DNA from: Amycolatopsis mongoliensis
GTDB lineage: Bacteria; Actinomycetota; Actinomycetes; Mycobacteriales; Pseudonocardiaceae
NCBI RefSeq assembly: GCF_030285665.1
Contig: NZ_CP127295.1
Span: forward strand, 9,424,001-9,488,000
Length of the DNA: 64,000 bases
Direction of reading: 5' to 3'
Numbering within the stretch: position 1 is the first letter of the stretch; every line of letters starts with the position of its first letter. The notes below the pieces were generated by a model, which did not search any database, was not told the origin of the DNA, and worked only from the letters and a program-made list of their open reading frames with translations. Positions 36,781 to 45,988 of the stretch are shown here, in pieces. Made by a program: the position numbers and the translations under genes.

Positions 36781-37965
36781 TCATCGGACGGCCCCGCTCG
36801 CGCGCAGCCGCGCGAGGTCGTCGTCGGTGAAGCCGAACTCGCGCAGTACCGGTTCGGTGTGCTCGCCCACGTCGGCGACGCCCTGCCTGGTCGTGGCCGG
36901 GGTCCGGGACAGCTTGACCGGGTTGCCGAGAATGCGCGTTGTGCGCCGCCCGCCGACCTCGACCTGGGTGATCGTGCCGTTCTCGAGCACCTGCGGGTGC
37001 GCCAGTGCCTCCTCGAGCGTCAGCAGCGGCGCGGAGAGCAGATCGGCGGCGTCGAACCGCGCGATCGCCTCGTCCGTGGTGAGCGCGCGGACGGTGTCCC
37101 GCAGGGACTCGTTGGCCTGGTCCTTGTTGCGGGCCTGCAGTTCGGCGGTGGCGAACTCGGGGCGGCGGCTGAGGTCCGCCACCTCGAGCGCCTTGCACAC
37201 GAGGTGCAGTGCGTTCTCCCGGAACAGCCCGAGCACGGTGACCATGCCGTCGCTGGTCTCGAAGATCCCGCTGTACCAGTCGGTGACCCAGTTCGTCTCA
37301 CGCTGGTACATCAGCAGCGACGCGCTTTCCAGCGTCTGCAGCGCCAGCGCCGTGTCGAGCAGGTTGACGCTCACGTGCTGACCCCGGCCGGAACGTTCAC
37401 GCTCCAGCAGGGCAGCGAGAATCCCTTGTGCGAGCGCCATTCCCGACGCGTAGTCGACCACGGGGACCGGCAGGATGTGCGCCGTCAGGTTCGGGTCGCC
37501 CACGGTGCGGGCCATGCCGCTCAGCGACTGGGCGAGCATGTCCTGCCCCGCCTTGTGCGCGTACGGTCCGCTCTCGCCGAAGCCGGAAGCCGAGGCGTAG
37601 ACCAGTTTCGGGTAGCGCTCGGCCAGGTCTTCGTAGGTCAGGCCGAGCCGGCGCACCGCGGCCGGCCGGTAGCTGTGCACCAGCACGTCGGCGCCCGCCA
37701 GCAACCGGTGCAGCGCGTCCATGCCCTCGCGGGTCTTGAGGTTGAGCGAGACGCTGCGCTTGTTCCGGTTCACCGCGACGAAGTAGGAGCAGGGTTCCCC
37801 GGCCTCCGCCGACTCGCGGTCCAGCGACCGCATCAGGTCGCCGCCGATCCCGCGCTCGACCTTGATCACGTCGGCGCCGAAGTCACCGAGGACCTGCGCC
37901 GCGAGCGGACCCTGCATGATCTCGCCGAGGTCGAGGACCCGGATTCCGTCGAGTACCCGGTTCAC
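36781..37965 (-). CDS. Class III CoA-transferase (CaiB/BaiF family), copy 1
   Basis: A 394-residue family III CoA-transferase: GIRVLDLGEIMQGPLAAQVL, DFGADVIKVERGIGGDLMR, and the catalytic-Asp segment GQDMLAQSLSGMARTVG, ending HTEPVLREFGFTDDDLARL. It moves CoA between a carboxylic acid and an acyl-CoA donor, activating the acid without ATP. GTG 37965 overlaps the stop of the acyl-CoA dehydrogenase gene (GTGA), an indication of coupling. Substrate cannot be told from sequence; its partner enzyme suggests a saturated acid that is then oxidised. Confidence 0.88.
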   Translation of the reverse strand: MNRVLDGIRVLDLGEIMQGPLAAQVLGDFGADVIKVERGIGGDLMRSLDRESAEAGEPCSYFVAVNRNKRSVSLNLKTREGMDALHRLLAGADVLVHSYRPAAVRRLGLTYEDLAERYPKLVYASASGFGESGPYAHKAGQDMLAQSLSGMARTVGDPNLTAHILPVPVVDYASGMALAQGILAALLERERSGRGQHVSVNLLDTALALQTLESASLLMYQRETNWVTDWYSGIFETSDGMVTVLGLFRENALHLVCKALEVADLSRRPEFATAELQARNKDQANESLRDTVRALTTDEAIARFDAADLLSAPLLTLEEALAHPQVLENGTITQVEVGGRRTTRILGNPVKLSRTPATTRQGVADVGEHTEPVLREFGFTDDDLARLRASGAVR

Positions 37966-39092
37966 GACCGCACCTGCCCGGCGTAGACGTCCTTCGCGAT
38001 GACGAGCCGCTGGATCTGGTTGGTCCCCTCGTAGATCTGGGTGATCTTCACGTCGCGCATCATGCGTTCCACCGGGTAGTCGCGGATGAACCCGTAGCCA
38101 CCGTGCAGCTGCAGGGCGTCCGTGGTCACCGACATCGCGTTGTCGCTGCAGAGCAGCTTGGCCATGGAGACCCGGGACCGCGCCCGCGGGTCGCCCGCGG
38201 TGATGAGCGCGACCGCGTCGTGGAGCAGCGCCCGGGCGGACTCGATCTTCACCGCCATGTCGGCGACCATCCCCCGCAGCAGCTGGAACCGGGACAGTGC
38301 CTGCCCGAACTGCCGGCGGTCGCACGTGTAGGCGACGGCCGCGTCGAAGGCGCCCTGAGCGATTCCGAGTGCCTGTGCGGCGATCAGGGCCCGGCTGACG
38401 TTGAGCTCGCCGTTGATGTAGCGGTAGCCCTGCGCCGGGTCGGCCACGACACGCCGGCCGGGGATCCGGCAGTCCTCCAGGACGACGTCGGTGGTCGGGC
38501 TGCCCCGCATGCCCATCTTCTTCTCGTGCGGGCCGAAGGAGATCCCGGCGTCGTCCTTGTGGACCATGAAGACGCCGAAGTCCTTCTCCCCGGTCCGGGC
38601 GAGCACGGCGTACCACTCGGCCCACGGGGCGTTGCTGATGAACCGCTTCTGTCCGGTGAGGACCCAGTCGCCGCCGTCCCGGGTCGCGGCGGTCCGGATG
38701 CCGGACAGGTCGGAGCCGACGGTCGGTTCGGTCATGCACCAGGCGGCGCCCGCCTCGCCGGCGGCGACCCTCGGCACCACCTCGGCGCGCAGCTCGTCGG
38801 AGCCATGACTGACCACAGTGGACGTTCCCGCCCAGTTGACCAGCAGCACCAGCGCGGAGCTGGCACAGGCCGCCGCCACCTCCTCGACGGCGATCACCTG
38901 GGAGAGCAAATCGGCGCCGGAACCGCCCAGCTTTTCGTCGTAGGGCAGGCCCGGCAGGTCCGCCGCGCGCAGCGCCGCCCAGGCCTCCTCGGGGAACCGC
39001 TCCTTGTCGTCCACGTCCGCCGCGTGGGGCGCGATCTTGTCCGCCGCCAGCCGGCGCACGCTCGCCCGGAAGTCCTCGTACTCGGTGTTCAT
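37962..39092 (-). CDS. Acyl-CoA dehydrogenase, copy 1
   Basis: The 376-residue flavoprotein has the ACAD fold: GLPYDEKLGGSGADLLSQ, CMTEPTVGSDLSGIRTAAT (FAD/substrate loop), HGGYGFIRDYPVERMMRD, and the catalytic base in [16 protein letters not shown]. It forms the alpha-beta double bond of an acyl-CoA, passing electrons to ETF. ATG 39092 with AGGAAG just upstream is chosen; homology begins there. It lies between two CoA-transferase genes, so it probably oxidises the thioester one of them makes. Short/medium or branched chain preference cannot be assigned. Confidence 0.88.
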   Translation of the reverse strand: MNTEYEDFRASVRRLAADKIAPHAADVDDKERFPEEAWAALRAADLPGLPYDEKLGGSGADLLSQVIAVEEVAAACASSALVLLVNWAGTSTVVSHGSDELRAEVVPRVAAGEAGAAWCMTEPTVGSDLSGIRTAATRDGGDWVLTGQKRFISNAPWAEWYAVLARTGEKDFGVFMVHKDDAGISFGPHEKKMGMRGSPTTDVVLEDCRIPGRRVVADPAQGYRYINGELNVSRALIAAQALGIAQGAFDAAVAYTCDRRQFGQALSRFQLLRGMVADMAVKIESARALLHDAVALITAGDPRARSRVSMAKLLCSDNAMSVTTDALQLHGGYGFIRDYPVERMMRDVKITQIYEGTNQIQRLVIAKDVYAGQVRS

Positions 39093-39129
39093 GTTCTTCC
39101 TGTTCCTCAAGGCTTTTCGAAGTACCGGT

Positions 39130-40272
39130 TCACATCGGTGGCCAGCGCAGGCCCGTGACGGCGCTGCCGTCGCGGGCGCCCGCCGCCTGGCCCGCTTCCT
39201 CGGCGGAGACGCCGAACCGCGCGAGCACCCGCTCGGTCGCGTCGGCGGTGTCGGTCGGCCCGGGCGCCGCGGCGGTCCGGGAGAACACCGGCACCGTCGG
39301 CACGGACTGCGGGTCGAATCCCTCATAACGCTCGGCGATCTGCGGGAATCCGGCCAGTTCGTGGGGTTCGAGAACCGGCGTGACGCACGCGTCGACGTCG
39401 GCGAAGAACTTCGTCCACTCCGCCATCGGGCGCTGCCGGAAGGCGTCGCTCAGCCGTGTCTCGATCTCGGCGAAGTTCGCCGGGTCGAAGTGGTCGGGCA
39501 CCGCACCCAGGTCGAGTGCCTGCCAGAGGTTGGCGAAGAACGCGTTCTCCAGTGCGCCGACCGCGACGTACCGGCCGTCGGCGCACTCGTAGCAGCGATA
39601 GGCCGGCAGTGACCCGGTGAGCACACCCTCGCCGCGCCGCGGCAGCGCACCCCGGCCCCAGTCGGTGAAGTTCATGCCCATCATGGACAGCACGCCGTCC
39701 ACCATGGCCGCGTCGAGGTACTGCCCGCGGCCGGAGCGCTCCCGTTCGTAGAGCGCGCCGACGATGCCGAACGCGGCGAGCAGGCCGCCGGCGGCGAAGT
39801 CGGCGACCAGGTTCAGCGGGGGCACCGGTGGGCTCCCGGCCGGCCCGAAGGTGCCCAGCGCACCGCCGATCGCGAGGTAGTTGATGTCGTGGCCGGCGCG
39901 CTGCGCGAGCGGGCCGGTCTGGCCGTAGCCGGTGACACTGCAGTAGACCAGGCGCGGGTTGAGCGCACTGAGCTCCGCGTACCCCGCGCCGAGGCGGTCG
40001 GCCACCCCGGGCCGGAAGCCCTCCATGACCACATCGGACTCGGCGACCAGCCGGTGCAGGGCGGCGCGGCCCTCGGTCGTCTTCAGGTCGAGCGTGACGA
40101 ATTCCTTGCCCCGGGACAGCGCCGGCACCGGCAGGCCGGACCGGCCGCCGCCGATCGCGATCACCTCGGCGCCGAGATCGGCCAGCAGCATGCTGCCGTA
40201 CGGGCCCGGAGCGAGCCTGGTCATGTCGAGCACCCGGATCCCGGCGAGCGGTCCTGCCGCCCGGCCGGTCAT
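39130..40272 (-). CDS. CaiB/BaiF-family protein, alpha-methylacyl-CoA racemase-like
   Basis: This 380-residue protein shares the class III CoA-transferase fold (GIRVLDMTRLAPGPYGSMLL) and has GHDINYLAIGGALGTFG with PVPPLNLVADFAAGGLLAAF, typical of alpha-methylacyl-CoA racemases such as mycobacterial MCR. It lacks a usual long middle insert but is of normal length. Racemisation of 2-methylacyl-CoA would ready a branched acyl-CoA for the stereospecific dehydrogenase encoded next. It is the first gene of the nine-gene minus-strand unit, divergent from an aldehyde dehydrogenase gene over a perfect 26-bp palindrome. Confidence 0.82.
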   Translation of the reverse strand: MTGRAAGPLAGIRVLDMTRLAPGPYGSMLLADLGAEVIAIGGGRSGLPVPALSRGKEFVTLDLKTTEGRAALHRLVAESDVVMEGFRPGVADRLGAGYAELSALNPRLVYCSVTGYGQTGPLAQRAGHDINYLAIGGALGTFGPAGSPPVPPLNLVADFAAGGLLAAFGIVGALYERERSGRGQYLDAAMVDGVLSMMGMNFTDWGRGALPRRGEGVLTGSLPAYRCYECADGRYVAVGALENAFFANLWQALDLGAVPDHFDPANFAEIETRLSDAFRQRPMAEWTKFFADVDACVTPVLEPHELAGFPQIAERYEGFDPQSVPTVPVFSRTAAAPGPTDTADATERVLARFGVSAEEAGQAAGARDGSAVTGLRWPPM

Positions 40273-40383
40273 CGAGCACCCCGGGCAGACCGGGAAAGAA
40301 CTGTGGAATGAAGCAAAACTGTCCTCCTCAGCGAGGTCGCGGGTCGCCGCGATGGATCGATGCTCACCCGGGGCGCCACGACG

Positions 40384-40409
40384 CCGGTACCTCCAGCTGG
40401 AGGTACCGG
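40384..40409. promoter_or_regulatory. Perfect 26-bp palindrome in the divergent promoter region
   Basis: Arms CCGGTACCTCCAG and CTGGAGGTACCGG are exact inverse complements with no spacer. It lies 112 nt before the racemase-like gene and 90 nt before the aldehyde dehydrogenase gene, the only intergenic gap serving both. A related partial copy occurs at 31670. This is most easily read as an operator for a local regulator, perhaps the NarL-type regulator. Confidence 0.8.
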
Positions 40410-40498
40410 TTCCGGTGGGCCGCCGGTGATCGTGAGGAGCCACGGATTCCCGTGCGGCCGGCCACTTCCGGTCAATCCGGCGAACAAGAGGAGCGATG

Positions 40499-41968
40499 AT
40501 GCCTGCCCCCGCGACCGCGGACACCCCCTGCCAGGAGTACGAAAAGGTGCTGACGGCGGCCCAGGCGGCCGCCCCGGCGCTCGCGGCGATGACCCTGACC
40601 GAGCGCGCCGGGTTGCTGCGTGCCGTCGCCGGTGCGCTGCGCGCGCAGGCGGACGAGCTGGTACCGATGGCCGACGCGGACAGCTCGCTGGGCGTGCCGC
40701 GGCTCACCGGCGAGGTCGAACGGACCGCCGGGCAGCTGGAGATGTTCGCCGAAGCCGTCGAGGAAGGCTCGTGGCTGGAGGCGATCATCGACCGCGCCGG
40801 CCCGGATCTGCGGCGCATGCTGATCCCGCTCGGCCCGGTCGCGGTGTTCGGCGCGAGCAACTTCCCGTTCGCCTTCGGCCTGGCCGGGGGCGACACGGCC
40901 GCGGCGCTGGCCGCCGGGTGCCCGGTGGTCGCGAAGGCCCATCCCGCCCAGCCCCGGCTGTCGGATGCCTACGCCCGGGTGGTCGTCGACGCCTTGCACG
41001 CCGCCGGCGCGCCCGAGGGCACGTTCGCCGTGGTCCACGGGATGGAGAACGGGCGCAAGCTGGTGACCGACGCCCGGATCGCCGCCGTCGCCTTCACCGG
41101 CTCCACGGCGGGCGGACGGGCGCTGGCCGACCTGGCCGCGGCCCGGCCCTCCCCCATTCCGTTCTACGGGGAGCTGGGCAGCCTCAACCCGGTGTTCGTC
41201 ACCCGCGAAGCCGCCCGGGTCCGCGGCAAGGAGATCGCCGTCGGCTTCCTGGCGTCGATGTCGCTGGGCGCCGGCCAGTTCTGCACCAAACCGGGCGTGT
41301 TGTTCGTGCCGGCGGGGTACGGGCTGGAGGACCTGATCGCCGCCGAGGCGGCCACGGCGCCGATGCGGTTGCTGCACGAGGGCATCGGCACCGCGTTCCG
41401 GGCCGAGGCCGCGCGGCTCGCCGCCCACCCGGCGGTCCGGCCGCTGAGCGTCCCCGAGCAGGACGCCGCGGACGAGTCGGTCGTCCGGCCGGTCCTGGTC
41501 GGCACCACCGTCACCGAGCTCGCCCGGAGTTCTGGGCCGCTGCTCGTCGAGTGCTTCGGGCCGTTCGCGCTGGTCGTGACCTACACCGACGACGCCGAGC
41601 TGCCGGCCGCGGTGGACCTGCTGGAAGGCAACCTCACCGCCACCGTGCACGGTGAACCGAGCGGTGACCCGGTCGCACCGGCCCTGCTGCGCACCTTGAC
41701 CGCCCGAGCCGGCCGCGTCATCTGGAACGGCTGGCCGACCGGCGTGACGGTCGGCTGGGCGCAGCACCACGGCGGCCCGTACCCGGCGACGACTTCGGTG
41801 CACACCTCGGTCGGCGTCACCGCGATGCGCCGCTTCCTGCGCCCGGTCGCCTACCAGTCGGTGCCCGACGCAGTGCTGCCACCCGAGTTGCGCGATGCGA
41901 ACGACCTCGGCATCCCGCGGCGGGTGGACGGTGCGCTCACCGCCGCGTCGCTGACCGCACCGCGGTAG
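40499..41968 (+). CDS. Aldehyde dehydrogenase, alpha-ketoglutarate-semialdehyde type, copy 1
   Basis: The 489-residue NAD(P)-dependent enzyme has IPLGPVAVFGASNFPFAFGL (Asn of the active site), FTGSTAGGRAL, the general base Glu in IPFYGELGSLNP and nucleophile Cys in SLGAGQFCTKPG. These variants (FYGELxSLNP, GQxCTKPG) typify the 2,5-dioxovalerate (alpha-ketoglutarate semialdehyde) dehydrogenases of non-phosphorylative sugar-acid pathways. ATG 40499 is preferred over the adjacent ATG 40496 because GAGGAG is 5 nt away. It is a clear paralogue of the convergent gene at 42385-43899. Confidence 0.83.
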   Translation: MPAPATADTPCQEYEKVLTAAQAAAPALAAMTLTERAGLLRAVAGALRAQADELVPMADADSSLGVPRLTGEVERTAGQLEMFAEAVEEGSWLEAIIDRAGPDLRRMLIPLGPVAVFGASNFPFAFGLAGGDTAAALAAGCPVVAKAHPAQPRLSDAYARVVVDALHAAGAPEGTFAVVHGMENGRKLVTDARIAAVAFTGSTAGGRALADLAAARPSPIPFYGELGSLNPVFVTREAARVRGKEIAVGFLASMSLGAGQFCTKPGVLFVPAGYGLEDLIAAEAATAPMRLLHEGIGTAFRAEAARLAAHPAVRPLSVPEQDAADESVVRPVLVGTTVTELARSSGPLLVECFGPFALVVTYTDDAELPAAVDLLEGNLTATVHGEPSGDPVAPALLRTLTARAGRVIWNGWPTGVTVGWAQHHGGPYPATTSVHTSVGVTAMRRFLRPVAYQSVPDAVLPPELRDANDLGIPRRVDGALTAASLTAPR

Positions 41969-42384
41969 CGGCCCGTCTTCGGCGAGCACGACCGAGGCGG
42001 GACGAGGAGACCGGCTCGGCAACCGGACCGGCCAGGGCTCGCGACGCGCGAACGGCGGACCACTCACCCCTCGGCCGTCGCGCCCGATTTCCCCGGATGG
42101 CCGATGAGGGTGGTTCCGCGATCGCGGACTCACCGGCAGCCGGAACGCAAGCCGGCGGGCCAGGCGACGGATGTGGCCGGCCGGAAGCCGGCCCCGGTCG
42201 CCCCCATGCCGACCTCCGCGCCGATCGAGACCCGATCCCGCTCTGGCCTGCCCGCGTCGCCGCCGGTGGACGCGTTCGGCTCGTGGCCTGCAGTAGCCGA
42301 GGGCGCGGCCGGGCCAGGTGTCCCCGGCCCGGCCGTGGACGGCGTGAGCCGGTTCCGCTGAGGAACCCGGCCTGCGTGGCCGGG
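41969..42384. other. Convergent intergenic stretch between two aldehyde dehydrogenase genes
   Basis: No credible gene is seen in these 416 nt; short open frames lack start signals and homology. It holds two strong GC hairpins, described separately, one for each converging transcript. Confidence 0.6.
42175..42193 (+). terminator. GC-rich hairpin, possible terminator of the rightward dehydrogenase
   Basis: GGCCGGC and GCCGGCC form a perfect 7-bp stem with loop CGGAA, about 207 nt after the stop. There is no T-tract, which is common in high-GC actinomycetes. Confidence 0.5.
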
Positions 42385-42385
42385 T
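42365..42385 (-). terminator. GC-rich hairpin directly after the leftward operon
   Basis: ACCCGGCC and GGCCGGGT form a perfect 8-bp stem with loop TGCGT, touching the stop codon of the minus-strand aldehyde dehydrogenase. A likely terminator for the nine-gene operon. Confidence 0.65.
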
Positions 42386-43899
42386 CAGCCGGGTAGCCGC
42401 AGCAGGCCGTCCACCCGGCGGGGCACCGGGCCGGCGGGGGCGTCGCGCAGCTCGTCCGGCAACATCTGCTCAGGCGCGTCCTGCCAGGTCACCGGCCGCA
42501 GGAACCGGCGGATCGCGGTCGCCCCGACCGAGGTGAACAGACTGTTGGTGGCGGGCCACGGTCCCCCGTGGTGCTGGGCCCAGCCGACCGCCACGCCGGT
42601 CGGGTAGCCGTTGAACACCAGCCGTCCGGCCGTGTCCCGCAAGACGTCGATCCACTGTGGCGCCGTTTCCCCCGCGCCGAGGTGCACCGACGCGGTCAGC
42701 GAGGCCGGCAGGCGGCCGAGCACGGCCCTGAGTTCGTCCTCGGTGCGGTAGCGCACGAGCACCGTCGCCGGGCCGAAGTACTCGGCGAACACCTGCTCAG
42801 GCAGGGCGCTCGCCTCGACCGAGACCAGCAGCGGGGCTACCCGGAAGCCACCTTGCCCGGCGTCGCCTTCGGCCACTGTGGACACCTCCGGGGCCGCGCG
42901 GAGCCGGTCGGTGTCGGCGAGGTAGGAGGCGTGGATCCGCTCGTTGAGCAGGGGCACGACCTCCGTGCCCTCGAGTCCCTGCGCCGCCGACGCGACCACG
43001 GCGTCCCCGGTGGCGCCGGCCGGGATCAGGACGAGCCCTGGCTTGGTGCACAACTGGCCGGCAGACCCGGTCACCGAGGCGGCCAGCCCGACACCGATCT
43101 CCCTCGCCCGCTCGGCCGCGGCGGCCTCGGTGACGACCAGGGCGTTGAGGCTGGACAGCTCGCCGTAGAACGGAATCGGGTTGTCGCGGGCGTGGATCGC
43201 ATCCAGCAGCGCCCGGCCGCCGCCGAGGGAGCCGGTGAAGCCCACTGCCCGCACCGCCGGGTGGCGGACGAGGGCTGTGCCGGCCGTGAGGCCGAACACG
43301 ATGCCGATCGTGCCCTCGGGAGCGCCGGCTTCGGCGGCGGCGTCCCGCAGGATGTCGTGGACCAGCCGGGAGGTCGCCGGGTGCGAGCCGTGGGCTTTGA
43401 CCACGACCGGGTTGCCCGCGGCGAGCGCCGAAGCGGTGTCCCCGCCGGGCAGCGAGAACGCGAGCGGGAAGTTGCTCGCACCGAACACCGCGACCGGGCC
43501 GATCGGCACGAGCATGCGACGCAGGTCAGGCCTCGGCCCCATCGGCGTCGGGCCTGCGTGGTCGATGGTCGCCTCGAGATAGCTGCCCTCCTCCAGGACG
43601 TCGGCGAAAAACGCGAACTGGTAACTCGTCCGGGTGAGTTCTCCGCCGAGCCGGGCCGCGCCGAGCGCGGTCTCCCGGTCGGCGATCGCCACGACGTCGT
43701 CGCGCCGGCTCTCCAGGGCGTGGCCGAACGCGCGCAGCAGCCTGGCCCGGCCGCCGCGGCCGAGCGCGTCGAGCGCGGGGGCGGCCGTCGCCGCCGCGGC
43801 GACGACCCGCTCGACGGCGGCGTCATCGCTCGGCAGTTCCCCACCTGGCAGTGCGGCGCCGGTGCGGGGGTCTCGTCCGGTGTTCAGGGTGGCGGTCAC
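42385..43899 (-). CDS. Aldehyde dehydrogenase, alpha-ketoglutarate-semialdehyde type, copy 2
   Basis: The 504-residue enzyme shows VPIGPVAVFGASNFPLAFSL, FTGSLGGGRALLDA, base Glu in IPFYGELSSLNA and nucleophile Cys in TGSAGQLCTKPGLVL, and ends with the RRFLRPVTWQDAPEQMLP block also present in copy 1. It should oxidise alpha-ketoglutarate semialdehyde to 2-oxoglutarate with NAD(P). GTG 43899 has AAGGAG 5 nt upstream. It is last in the unit that begins with the DapA-family gene, whose enzyme class makes this very semialdehyde, so the pair forms a coherent pathway end. Confidence 0.85.
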   Translation of the reverse strand: MTATLNTGRDPRTGAALPGGELPSDDAAVERVVAAAATAAPALDALGRGGRARLLRAFGHALESRRDDVVAIADRETALGAARLGGELTRTSYQFAFFADVLEEGSYLEATIDHAGPTPMGPRPDLRRMLVPIGPVAVFGASNFPLAFSLPGGDTASALAAGNPVVVKAHGSHPATSRLVHDILRDAAAEAGAPEGTIGIVFGLTAGTALVRHPAVRAVGFTGSLGGGRALLDAIHARDNPIPFYGELSSLNALVVTEAAAAERAREIGVGLAASVTGSAGQLCTKPGLVLIPAGATGDAVVASAAQGLEGTEVVPLLNERIHASYLADTDRLRAAPEVSTVAEGDAGQGGFRVAPLLVSVEASALPEQVFAEYFGPATVLVRYRTEDELRAVLGRLPASLTASVHLGAGETAPQWIDVLRDTAGRLVFNGYPTGVAVGWAQHHGGPWPATNSLFTSVGATAIRRFLRPVTWQDAPEQMLPDELRDAPAGPVPRRVDGLLRLPG

Positions 43900-44040
43900 G
43901 GTGCTCCTTCGGGGATCAGTGGCGCGGGAGGGCGGCGACCGGCGTGGCGTCGGTCGAATGCCCCGGGACGGTCGAAGCGGCGGGGGTCGAGGTGAGCGTG
44001 GTTCACCGCGGCCGACGCTTCGCCGAAGCCCGGTTCCGGC

Positions 44041-44805
44041 TCAGGTGGTGGTCCAGCCACCGTCGACGAGCAGGATCTGGCCGGTGACGTAGTCCGACGC
44101 CGGGGCGGCGAGGAACACGAACGTGCCGGCCAGGTCCGCGGGCGTGGCGAACTGCCCGAGCGGGATCCGGGCCCGGAGCCGTTCGGTGCGGTCGGCGTCG
44201 CCGTAGATCCACGGGGAGGCCATGTCCGTGGCGACGTAGCCGGGCGCCACCACGTTCGCCCTGATCCCGTACGCACCGGCCTCGCTGGCGAGGCTGATCG
44301 TGTACTGCGCGACCGCGCCCTTGGTGGTCGCGTACCCCGTCCGCCGTTCCAGGCCGCGGACCGAACCCAGCGAGCCGACGTTGATGATCTTGCCGTAGCC
44401 GCGCTCGATCAGCTGCGGAAGCAGGGCCTGGGTGACCTCCACGGTGCCCCGCACGTTCACCCGCCACAGGGTGTCCAGCTCGGCCACGGTGAGCTCGGTG
44501 ATCGCGGACCGCACCATCACCCCGGCGGCGTTGACCACCACCGTGACCGGCCCGGCGGCGGTCGCCGCGGCGCGGATCCGTTCGCCGATGTCGTCCGCCG
44601 TGATGTCGGCGAGCAGGGTGTCCACCGCGGCGCCCGCCTCGGCCAGCTCGGCCGCCGTCGAGGCCAGCTCCGCCTCGAGCCGGTCGACCAGCAGCAGCCC
44701 GGCCCCGTGCCGGGCGAGCGCCCGGGCCGCCGCCTTCCCGATTCCGCGCGCGCCACCGGTCACGACGGCGACGTTGCCCTCCAGGGAAAACAGGCTCTCA
44801 GACAA
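44041..44805 (-). CDS. Short-chain dehydrogenase/reductase
   Basis: A 254-residue classical SDR: cofactor loop VVTGGARGIGKAAARAL, VVNAAGVMVRSAITEL, catalytic Ser in INVGSLGSVRG and YATTKGAVAQYTISLA (YxxxK), and the C-terminal VTGQILLVDGGWTTT. TTG 44805 with GGGAGG 6 nt upstream overlaps the CoA-transferase stop by 8 nt. It could oxidise a 3-hydroxyacyl-CoA in the beta-oxidation route or a sugar-derived alcohol; both fit the operon and sequence does not decide. Confidence 0.86.
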   Translation of the reverse strand: MSESLFSLEGNVAVVTGGARGIGKAAARALARHGAGLLLVDRLEAELASTAAELAEAGAAVDTLLADITADDIGERIRAAATAAGPVTVVVNAAGVMVRSAITELTVAELDTLWRVNVRGTVEVTQALLPQLIERGYGKIINVGSLGSVRGLERRTGYATTKGAVAQYTISLASEAGAYGIRANVVAPGYVATDMASPWIYGDADRTERLRARIPLGQFATPADLAGTFVFLAAPASDYVTGQILLVDGGWTTT

Positions 44806-45988
44806 CGCCTGCCTCCCGCAGCTCGGCGATCTTCTCGGCCGAATAGCCGAGCTCGCTCAGTACCGCATCGGTGTGCTCGCCCAGTTCTGGTGGCGGCGTG
44901 CGCAGTTCCGGTTCGCCGGAGCTGAACCGCACGGGATGCTTGAGCATCTTCACCTTGCCCGCCCGGGGATGCTCGAACTCCAGCACCGGATCCAGGTGCG
45001 TCACCACCGGATCGGCGAAGACGGCGTCGTAGTCGTTGACGGGTGCGCACCAGATCCCGTGCTCGCGGAACAACGCGAGCAATTCCTTCGCCGAGCGGTC
45101 GAGCAACAGCGGGCCGAGCGCACGCCGGATCTGTTCGCGCCGGCTGAACTTCACCGCCGGGTCCAGGAACTCCCGCAGTTCGGCCGGATCGCCGAGTGCC
45201 GCGCTGATCTTGGCGACCGGGCTGAGCGACAGCGCGATGAACTCGTCGGCCGTCTCGTACACCCCGTAGGGCGCCTCGTGGAAACTGGAGCCGAGCGGCT
45301 CCGCCGGCCGCTCCACGAGGCCACCGTTGAGGTGGTACACCACGGGCTCCAGCTGCAGGTCGAGCGCCGCCTGCACCATCGTCGCCTCCACCCGCTGGCC
45401 CTCGCCGGTGCGCTGCCGGTGGTGCAGCGCGGCGAGGATGCCCATCGCCAGCAGCGCCGCGGCATGCTGGTCGACGACCGCCGCGCCCGCCGGGGTCGGC
45501 GGGTCCCCGGCCCGGCCGGTCGCCGCGGCCAGCCCGGTCATCGCCTGCAGGAGCAGGTCCTGCCCGGGCAGGTCGCGGTAAGGGCTGTCGGAGCCGTAGC
45601 CGGACCCGCAGGCGTAGATCAGGTCAGGGCGCAGCTCCGACAGCTTTTCGTAACCGACGCCGAGGCGGTCGAGCACGCCCGGCCGGAAGTTGTCCACCAC
45701 GACATCGGCGCTCGCCGCGAGCCGAAGCGCGGCGCGCTGCCCCTCCGGCGACTTCAGGTCGATCGTCACGCTCCGCACGTTTCGATGCGACAGCAGGAAG
45801 AAAGCGCTTACCTCCTCGACGTAGGTGTTGCCGCCGGACCAGGACCGCTCGTACGCGCCGCGCCCGGGCTGCTCCACCTTGATCACGTCCGCGCCGAGGT
45901 CGCTGAGGTACTGCACGCTCGCCGGGCCGAGGAGGAACTGGGTGAACGCGACGATCTTGACGTCACGCAGGATCTGCAGGGGTTTCAT
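44798..45988 (-). CDS. Class III CoA-transferase (CaiB/BaiF family), copy 2
   Basis: This 396-residue protein has KIVAFTQFLLGPASVQYLSD, LGADVIKVEQPGRGAYERSW, the catalytic Asp segment GQDLLLQAMTGLAAATG and a terminal block EHTDAVLSELGYSAEKIAEL. It activates a carboxylic acid by CoA transfer. ATG 45988 follows AAGGAG and overlaps the upstream enoyl-CoA hydratase stop by 4 nt. Together with the hydratase, dehydrogenase and MaoC genes it forms a compact thioester-oxidation set parallel to that at 36.8-40.3 kb. Confidence 0.88.
   Translation of the reverse strand: MKPLQILRDVKIVAFTQFLLGPASVQYLSDLGADVIKVEQPGRGAYERSWSGGNTYVEEVSAFFLLSHRNVRSVTIDLKSPEGQRAALRLAASADVVVDNFRPGVLDRLGVGYEKLSELRPDLIYACGSGYGSDSPYRDLPGQDLLLQAMTGLAAATGRAGDPPTPAGAAVVDQHAAALLAMGILAALHHRQRTGEGQRVEATMVQAALDLQLEPVVYHLNGGLVERPAEPLGSSFHEAPYGVYETADEFIALSLSPVAKISAALGDPAELREFLDPAVKFSRREQIRRALGPLLLDRSAKELLALFREHGIWCAPVNDYDAVFADPVVTHLDPVLEFEHPRAGKVKMLKHPVRFSSGEPELRTPPPELGEHTDAVLSELGYSAEKIAELREAGVV

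Noticed and set aside
42104..42361. 85-codon plus-strand frame between the convergent dehydrogenases
   Set aside because: No SD, no homology, Pro/Arg-rich composition and overlap with a strong hairpin.
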